Positions 6,557 to 10,865 of a DNA stretch of 10,865 nucleotides are shown one piece after another. Source of the DNA: Flavobacteriales bacterium. Its GTDB lineage: Bacteria > Bacteroidota > Bacteroidia > Flavobacteriales_D > Parvicellaceae. Both the position numbers and the translations under genes were made by a program. The notes below the pieces were generated by a model, which saw only the letters and a program-made list of their open reading frames with translations, did not search any database and had not been told where the DNA came from. Location of the stretch: the NCBI GenBank assembly GCA_026993705.1, contig JALWSJ010000421.1, positions 1-10,865 of the forward strand, given 5' to 3'. Within the stretch, counting starts at the first letter, position 1; each line of letters opens with the position of its first letter.

Positions 6557-7828
6557 CTATCTCAAGACCTTAATGCCAATCATGCATAATAAGCACTTTT
6601 TAGGCGTACAATAATTCGTATAAAGTTCAATAGCTCCCTGTGATTTTTGTGCATTGGCAACAGACACTCCCAATCCTTTCCAAAGGCGAATGATATTATT
6701 GTTCTCGTAAGGCAATTCAGAGAGAATCTTTAAAGCATAATCACAATATCTAAAATCCTCTATCTGTTTTCCATACGCAAAACTTAACGGAACAACAACA
6801 TTAATCAACAAGTTATCAATCAATGTTGTTCCGACTTTACACTTCACTTTTTCCGACTTTTTCTCAAAAGTGTAATGCGTATTCCAATAATCAGAAGCCG
6901 TAATACTAAATATTTCTCTGTATTCCTCAATTGGAGTAAACTCCCTAATCAACGAGAAGAAATGTTGATACGAATAAAAGAGAACCGACAATTGAGCCAA
7001 ACGAAGCGTCGGAAAATTAGGTGGTCTTAATTTTGAAAATTTCCAAACCGTTTTGGATAAATTTTGTAATTTATACTTTTGTTTTAAATAAAGATATTCT
7101 CTTCTCAAACTCTCATAATATTCATCCTCTTGACGAACATCAGACAAAAGCCCCGCTTGACCAAAAATCAACGCTTCCATACTTAGTAAATTGCTCCGTT
7201 CCTTTCGCAAAATGGAATAAGGCAAATACTTTGACAAGTCTTTCATTGCTTCTGCATTTACCTTCATACCGAAATACTGCATCAACAAAGAAATAAACGT
7301 CTGTTCCCAATCTCCTTTAAATTTCTTCAACGAAGCAAAAACAACAGCGGTTTTTCGCTCCAGCCGAGCAACCGCCAAACGTTCCAATGTGCTATTTATA
7401 ATAAAATCATCAATGTTTTGTAAATGGTTTTGACAAGGTACGGTTAACCCGTTAGAAAGAAACAACTTGTATTTTTCAAAATGTTTTTTATTTATCAGTT
7501 TCTTCAATTCTACTGTTGGTATTTTCTCTCCATTTTGGTTGCTTATCGGAATATCATTCTCATAAACAACATGAAGAATAACACTATTATACGCCTCATC
7601 AAATTGGTGTTTATGTTTATTCCAGTCGGAAGAGTTGACGTGTATTTCTACGTTTCCAAACCATTTTTCATCACCAATAAGAACAGAAGCCTCCAAAAAG
7701 TCCGCTCCGGAATTTGAATTGGAAAAACCTTTTTTCAATACCTGTACCTTCTCTCCTTCGGTCGTTATCAAAAAAGGAGAAGGAAAAAGCTGAAAATTCC
7801 AAATGTAATGTAGGTAATCTTCGTTCAT
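6557..7828 (-). CDS. DUF2851 family protein of unknown function
   Basis: This 423-residue protein matches what I know of the DUF2851 family, common and conserved in Bacteroidota but without an assigned function. Recognisable family blocks are the MNEDYLHYIWNFQLF start, NSGADFLEA (39-47), GNVEIHVNSSDW (58-69) with the following HKHQFDEAYNSVILHVVYEND stretch, and a Cys-rich ending with C407-x4-C412-x2-C415 followed by MIG. The N-terminal acidic/His block is reminiscent of nuclease-like active sites, but that is speculation. The C-terminal cysteines could bind a metal. No signal peptide or membrane segment is seen. The start at 7828 fits the conserved N-terminus. It lies 96 nt downstream of mdh, separated from it by a good terminator, so it likely has its own promoter, although no clear TAnnTTTG box was found. 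Confidence 0.85.
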   Translation of the reverse strand: MNEDYLHYIWNFQLFPSPFLITTEGEKVQVLKKGFSNSNSGADFLEASVLIGDEKWFGNVEIHVNSSDWNKHKHQFDEAYNSVILHVVYENDIPISNQNGEKIPTVELKKLINKKHFEKYKLFLSNGLTVPCQNHLQNIDDFIINSTLERLAVARLERKTAVVFASLKKFKGDWEQTFISLLMQYFGMKVNAEAMKDLSKYLPYSILRKERSNLLSMEALIFGQAGLLSDVRQEDEYYESLRREYLYLKQKYKLQNLSKTVWKFSKLRPPNFPTLRLAQLSVLFYSYQHFFSLIREFTPIEEYREIFSITASDYWNTHYTFEKKSEKVKCKVGTTLIDNLLINVVVPLSFAYGKQIEDFRYCDYALKILSELPYENNNIIRLWKGLGVSVANAQKSQGAIELYTNYCTPKKCLLCMIGIKVLR

Positions 7829-7864
7829 AATTTATCATATAGTTCCCCTTCTTTGTATTCAAAG

Positions 7865-7894
7865 ACAAAAAAGACGATTACCACCGGTAACCGC
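7865..7894 (-). terminator. Intrinsic terminator of mdh
   Basis: On the minus strand GGCGGTTACC (7894-7885), a 3-nt loop and GGTAATCGTC (7881-7872) form a 10-bp stem with two G-U pairs, followed directly by TTTTTT and more T-rich sequence. It starts about 30 nt after the mdh stop codon. This is the clearest Rho-independent terminator in the window. Confidence 0.85.
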
Positions 7895-7924
7895 CTTTAA
7901 AGATATAAAAAAAATAAACTCTAA

Positions 7925-8851
7925 TTAAAATTCAAGCAATCCGTTTGTTTTCTTAACACCTTCGGCACTTTCTTGCATTTTAGATTTTTCAGCATCCGAA
8001 AGACTAATTTCTACTATTTTTTCGATACCGTTTTTACCTAAAAGTACGGGTACACCAATACAAAGGTCGTTCAAATCATACTCTCCTTCCAACAAAGTAG
8101 AACAAGGAAACATTTTTTTAGAATCTAAAGCGATAGCTTTTACCAATTCAGATACAGCAGCTCCCGGAGCATACCAAGCAGAAGTACCTAACAAACCTGT
8201 TAGAGTTGCACCACCTACTTTAGTATCTGCAGCCACTTGCTCTAGTCGTTCTTCAGATAAAAATTCCGTTACTGGAACTCCATTTCTCACAGCTTTAGCT
8301 GTTAACGGGACCATTCCTTTATCAGAGTGCCCTCCGATAACCATTCCGTTCACATCAGAAATAGGACACTCTAAGGCTTCAGCCAAACGATATTTAAAAC
8401 GAGCACTATCCAAAGCTCCTCCCATTCCAATAATTCTATTTTTAGGAAGCCCCGTAGTTTTATGCACTAAATAAGTCATTGTATCCATAGGATTAGAAAC
8501 AACAATAAAAATAGTATTCGGAGAATGTTCAATCAAATTAGCCGAAACCGTTTTAACAATTCCTGCGTTGATTCCTATCAATTCCTCTCTCGTCATCCCC
8601 GGTTTTCTAGGAATCCCCGATGTAATCACACAGACATCACTACCTGCTGTTTTACTATAATCATTTGTACTTCCAACGATTTTAGTATCAAAACCATTCA
8701 AAGAAGCCGTTTGCATCAAATCCATAGCTTTACCTTCTGCATATCCCTCTTTAATATCAAGGATAACGACTTCCGAAGCAAAATCTTTAATCGTAACGTA
8801 CTCGGCACAACTAGCACCAACAGCACCAGCTCCAACAATTGTAACTTTCAT
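7925..8851 (-). CDS. mdh: Malate dehydrogenase (LDH-like type, NAD-dependent)
   Basis: It interconverts malate and oxaloacetate with NAD in the citric acid cycle, in the cytoplasm. The 308-residue length and sequence fit the LDH-like malate dehydrogenase subgroup found in Bacteroidota. The N-terminal Rossmann motif is G7-A-G9-A-V-G12, and Asp32 at the end of beta 2 (ILDIKEG) indicates NAD over NADP preference. Substrate-binding Arg82 and Arg88 lie in the mobile loop PRKPGMTR; Arg at 82 rather than Gln supports malate over lactate. Asn120, Asp148/Arg151 and catalytic His175 (GGHSDKG) are all present. The ATG at 8851 gives the expected MKVTIVGAGAVG beginning. The gene is monocistronic: its own promoter is upstream and a strong terminator follows it. 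Nothing unusual is visible. Confidence 0.96.
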   Translation of the reverse strand: MKVTIVGAGAVGASCAEYVTIKDFASEVVILDIKEGYAEGKAMDLMQTASLNGFDTKIVGSTNDYSKTAGSDVCVITSGIPRKPGMTREELIGINAGIVKTVSANLIEHSPNTIFIVVSNPMDTMTYLVHKTTGLPKNRIIGMGGALDSARFKYRLAEALECPISDVNGMVIGGHSDKGMVPLTAKAVRNGVPVTEFLSEERLEQVAADTKVGGATLTGLLGTSAWYAPGAAVSELVKAIALDSKKMFPCSTLLEGEYDLNDLCIGVPVLLGKNGIEKIVEISLSDAEKSKMQESAEGVKKTNGLLEF

Positions 8852-8895
8852 AATGTTTATATTTTAAATTTATATTTATACTAAATTTCACCGCA

Positions 8896-8926
8896 TAAAG
8901 GTACACAGAACTTCCTTAACGAACAA
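8896..8926 (-). promoter_or_regulatory. Probable mdh promoter
   Basis: The minus strand reads TTG at 8926-8924, then 20 nt, then TACCTTTA at 8903-8896. This matches the Bacteroidota -33 TTG and -7 TAnnTTTG layout, with one mismatch in the last base of the -7 box. The predicted start leaves an AT-rich leader of about 40 nt before the mdh ATG. Confidence 0.5.
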
Positions 8927-8994
8927 TTTTATAAAAAACAAAATAATCTTTAATTACAATCCTTCAAAGAACTAGTGTACTCTCCATAACTGTA

Positions 8995-9020
8995 ATACCA
9001 TTTACATATTGAAATGGTAT
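8995..9020. terminator. Hairpin after the ABC permease gene
   Basis: ATACCATTT (8995-9003) pairs perfectly with AAATGGTAT (9012-9020) over an 8-nt loop, 32 nt past the permease stop on the minus strand. There is no T-run after it in that direction; a T-run is present on the plus strand at about 9028-9033. It has the same layout, and nearly the same stem, as the hairpin at 4603-4628. Confidence 0.45.
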
Positions 9021-9052
9021 GATTCCATTTTTTGTATTTAGTTTCCTTTATT

Positions 9053-10276
9053 TTACTCATTTTGCGTATCAAAGGAATCGCGTAGCCCATTGCCTAATAA
9101 CATAAAGGCAAACACCAACAATATAATGCTCAACCCCGGAACCAAAGCTAAAAAGGCTTTGTCTGCGTGAGTAATAAAACTTTTGTGTTGTTCAATCATC
9201 GTACCCCAAGAAACCATCGGAATTTGAGCTCCGATACCTAAGAAACTTAACCCCGCTTCTATAAGAATTGCCGCCGCAAAATTAGAAGCACATATCACAA
9301 TGACCGAACCGATAATATTTGGAAAAATATGTTTTGTTATAATTCTGTAATTACTATACCCTAAGGCTTTCCCTGCCTCTATGTACTCTTTTTCGCGAAT
9401 ACTTAAAATCTGCCCTCGAACAATCCTTGCCAATTCTACCCACATCGTTAACCCCACGGCAAAAAACACAGTTGTGAATCCCTTTCCCAACAAAAGCGTA
9501 ACGGAAATAATCAGCAATAATGTCGGTATTGACCAAACAACGTTAATCAACCACATAATTACGGTGTCGGGCGTTCCTCTGTAATACCCGGAAACCGCCC
9601 CTAATAACACCCCGATTATCAATGATATAATCACCGAAATCAACCCAACGGACAAAGAAACTATTGTCCCTGCCATATCTCTACTCAACAAATCTCTGCC
9701 CTGCACATCCGTTCCCAACCAATAGGTACGCTCTACAAGGTTATTTTTCTCAATTTCATTCTGTAATTCCTCTTTACTCACCTTTTTTTGCTCTCCGTTA
9801 ATGGTCTGAAATACAATCTTTCCGTTTTCTTCATACGGTTGATGTTCCTTTTTCTTTGAAATAGGATAGACGACATCTGCCAGTTCAAAAGATTGCTGAA
9901 TAGGCTTTGATTTAGATGTTTTTCGCATCGAGGTAAAAAGATTAACCACAATGGAATCGTTTCTGAAAAAATAAGATTCTACCGGCACATGCGAAAACTG
10001 CGGAAGCTGACCACCAAAAAAAAGTTTATCCCAAAAACTTGCTTTCGGAATTTCTTTATTCTTCCTAACGTTTAATAACCTAACCGTACTTCGCGTAGGC
10101 AGTCGAGCAATGGCACTCACCCCGTCATTGGCATAAGGCGAAGGGTCAGGACGGATATTCCCACCCAAAACAGCAATCAGCACGGCAAACAAAATCACAA
10201 AAAGACCAAACATTGCTATTTTATCTTTCTTTAATTTTTGCCAAGACTCTTGATATAAAGTACCTCTTTCCTTCAT
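9053..10276 (-). CDS. ABC transporter permease, OppC/DppC type
   Basis: This is an inner-membrane permease subunit of a peptide/nickel-class ABC importer (BPD_transp_1 family). From the ATG at 10276 it has 407 residues: a cytoplasmic N-terminus with YQESWQKLKKDKIAM, TM1 at about 21-37, a long extracytoplasmic stretch at about 40-185, the OppC-type entry WLGTDVQGRDLLSR (187-199), and about five further membrane segments. The EAA loop at 297-320 (E300-A-x3-A-L-G...FPN) would contact the ATPase. The frame can be extended to an ATG at 10330, but that extension reads through repeat copy C, so 10276 is chosen. The family is usually about 300 residues, so the periplasmic insert is long. No ATPase, second permease or binding protein is adjacent in the window. 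Substrate unknown, although oligopeptides are the usual family substrate. Confidence 0.88.
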   Translation of the reverse strand: MKERGTLYQESWQKLKKDKIAMFGLFVILFAVLIAVLGGNIRPDPSPYANDGVSAIARLPTRSTVRLLNVRKNKEIPKASFWDKLFFGGQLPQFSHVPVESYFFRNDSIVVNLFTSMRKTSKSKPIQQSFELADVVYPISKKKEHQPYEENGKIVFQTINGEQKKVSKEELQNEIEKNNLVERTYWLGTDVQGRDLLSRDMAGTIVSLSVGLISVIISLIIGVLLGAVSGYYRGTPDTVIMWLINVVWSIPTLLLIISVTLLLGKGFTTVFFAVGLTMWVELARIVRGQILSIREKEYIEAGKALGYSNYRIITKHIFPNIIGSVIVICASNFAAAILIEAGLSFLGIGAQIPMVSWGTMIEQHKSFITHADKAFLALVPGLSIILLVFAFMLLGNGLRDSFDTQNE

Positions 10277-10296
10277 TTTTTGTTTTACTAATGATA

Positions 10297-10440
10297 TTTT
10301 GGGCGTTCCCCTTTTTTGCCAAAGACACATATCGATTCGCTAAACGTGCCTTTCGCAAAAAAGGGTCGGGCTATCCACTATATCTTTTGGGTTGCATAGG
10401 TGCAACAACCCAAAAGGATGCCGTTCCTATCCCTAACGCG
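10297..10440 (+). repeat. Structured intergenic repeat, copy C (two hairpins)
   Basis: The core runs from TTTTGGGCGTTCCCC (10297-10311) to CCCTAACGC (10431-10439). Hairpin 1 pairs 10309-10324 with 10350-10365, 15 of 16 positions, with a loop containing TTCGCTAAACG. Linker GTCGGGCTATCCACTATAT differs by one base from copy B. Hairpin 2 pairs CTTTTGGGTTG with CAACCCAAAAG (10384-10394 and 10406-10416), with a nested GTTGCA/TGCAAC alternative. Boundary words GCGTT (10303-10307) and AACGC (10435-10439) can pair and close the element. It lies on the strand opposite to the permease, occupying most of the space between the glycosyltransferase stop and the permease start. The A/B-type tail is not evident here. 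Confidence 0.85.
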
Positions 10441-10482
10441 TAATGATTGAAATTGAACATAAGAACCCGTTTTGAGATAAAA

Positions 10483-10865
10483 TTAATACACTTTTCTTTG
10501 TTTCCAACGCACAGTAACAAATATAGATGCTACGAAGATAATCAATAAATGGAAAGGATAAAGCACATCTAACAAGAAGAAATAGAGGAAAGATGATTTT
10601 AACTTTAATTGTTTTCTTATTTGCAAATAAAACAGGTAATCCACCATAAATTTAGTATATAAAAAACCAAAAGCAACAACATTTCCACAACACAAAAGTC
10701 GTATAAGAGCAACAGCCATCAATAGATTTGTGAAAATCAATAAAATTCCCATCAAACCAAATCTTATACTTTTCAAATGTTTGGTTTTATCACTCCAACG
10801 AATCGATTGTTGAACGACCTCCGAATACGTTTTTTTTGCCCGTGTATAAACCAATGCTTCACAAG
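10483..10865 (-). CDS. Family 2 glycosyltransferase, C-terminal part (runs off the window)
   Basis: The frame is open from the right edge, so this is the 3' end of a larger gene; 126 residues are visible. Near the beginning is EALVYTRAKKTY followed by QQSIRW, the Q-x-x-R-W acceptor/processivity motif that ends the catalytic domain of processive-type GT2 enzymes. Two to three hydrophobic segments follow (about 35-55, 60-75 and 90-115 of the visible part), then a basic end WKQRKVY. This arrangement indicates a membrane-bound family 2 glycosyltransferase acting at the inner membrane on polysaccharide or glycolipid. The catalytic Asp motifs lie outside the window, so substrate and exact class cannot be judged. 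A TTG at 10854 could look like a start but is internal, because the frame continues in sense before it. It is followed by repeat copy C and then the permease in the same direction. Confidence 0.75.
   Translation of the reverse strand, partial: CEALVYTRAKKTYSEVVQQSIRWSDKTKHLKSIRFGLMGILLIFTNLLMAVALIRLLCCGNVVAFGFLYTKFMVDYLFYLQIRKQLKLKSSFLYFFLLDVLYPFHLLIIFVASIFVTVRWKQRKVY

Noticed and set aside
7852..7866. CTTTG-TATT-CAAAG inverted repeat upstream of the DUF2851 gene as an operator
   Set aside because: Only 5 bp per arm, AT-rich and adjacent to the mdh terminator T-tract; not distinguishable from chance.
8525..8884. 119-residue plus-strand frame opposite mdh
   Set aside because: It is the mirror of a strongly conserved mdh coding region and has no plausible protein features.
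10213..10443. 76-residue plus-strand frame across element C
   Set aside because: It is antisense to the permease N-terminus and then runs through the repeat; no independent start signal or motif.
1..10865. CRISPR array, tRNA or rRNA genes, or a defence island
   Set aside because: No regularly spaced repeats, cloverleaf with CCA-type arm, or rRNA signature were seen, and the protein-coding genes are all housekeeping or conserved-unknown families.

Overview
This is a low-GC, gene-dense chromosomal window with Bacteroidota traits: genes start without clear Shine-Dalgarno sequences, several have TAnnTTTG-type -7 promoter boxes, and there is a DUF2851 gene, a family I associate with Bacteroidota. 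The malate dehydrogenase, HemW and glutamate-synthase-like proteins look like those of Flavobacteriia, probably Flavobacteriaceae. Genus and species cannot be set from the sequence alone. No rRNA, tRNA, CRISPR array, transposase or phage gene was recognised.

Layout from left to right. Positions 1-430 hold no gene but are full of repeats: three copies of a 13-19 nt word, two small hairpins, and a large two-hairpin element (copy A) just past the end of hemW. Next come hemW (minus, 439-1569, apparently with a CTG start) and, 14 nt upstream of it, a free-standing FMN-type glutamate-synthase-domain protein (minus, 1584-3122); these two are probably one operon. An alpha/beta hydrolase follows (minus, 3374-4132). 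A divergent intergenic region carrying a remnant of the repeat (copy D) leads to a small exported lysine-rich protein (plus, 4310-4603), which converges on a DUF58 protein (minus, 4644-5555). Copy B of the repeat fills the gap between the divergent DUF58 and metallo-beta-lactamase-fold hydrolase (plus, 5907-6545) genes. A DUF2851 gene (minus, 6557-7828) converges on the hydrolase. Malate dehydrogenase (minus, 7925-8851) has its own promoter and a clear hairpin-plus-U-tract terminator. An OppC/DppC-type ABC permease (minus, 9053-10276) has copy C of the repeat in its leader, and the 3' end of a family-2 glycosyltransferase (minus, 10483 to the window edge) lies upstream.

The genes are mostly housekeeping or conserved-unknown: central carbon metabolism (mdh), a heme/radical-SAM chaperone (hemW), import (permease), and hydrolases. 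They do not form one pathway, and I see no defence or biosynthetic system.

The most interesting signal is non-coding. Three full copies and one fragment of a dispersed structured element lie at intergenic sites. Each full copy opens with TTGGGCGTT and ends with CCCTAAC, and holds two hairpins whose arm sequences differ between copies while base pairing is kept. The apical loop motif of the first hairpin (TCGCT...AACG) is retained. I recall similar repeats in other Flavobacteriia genomes but cannot confirm this here. The second notable point is a CTG codon standing exactly where the conserved HemW start should be.
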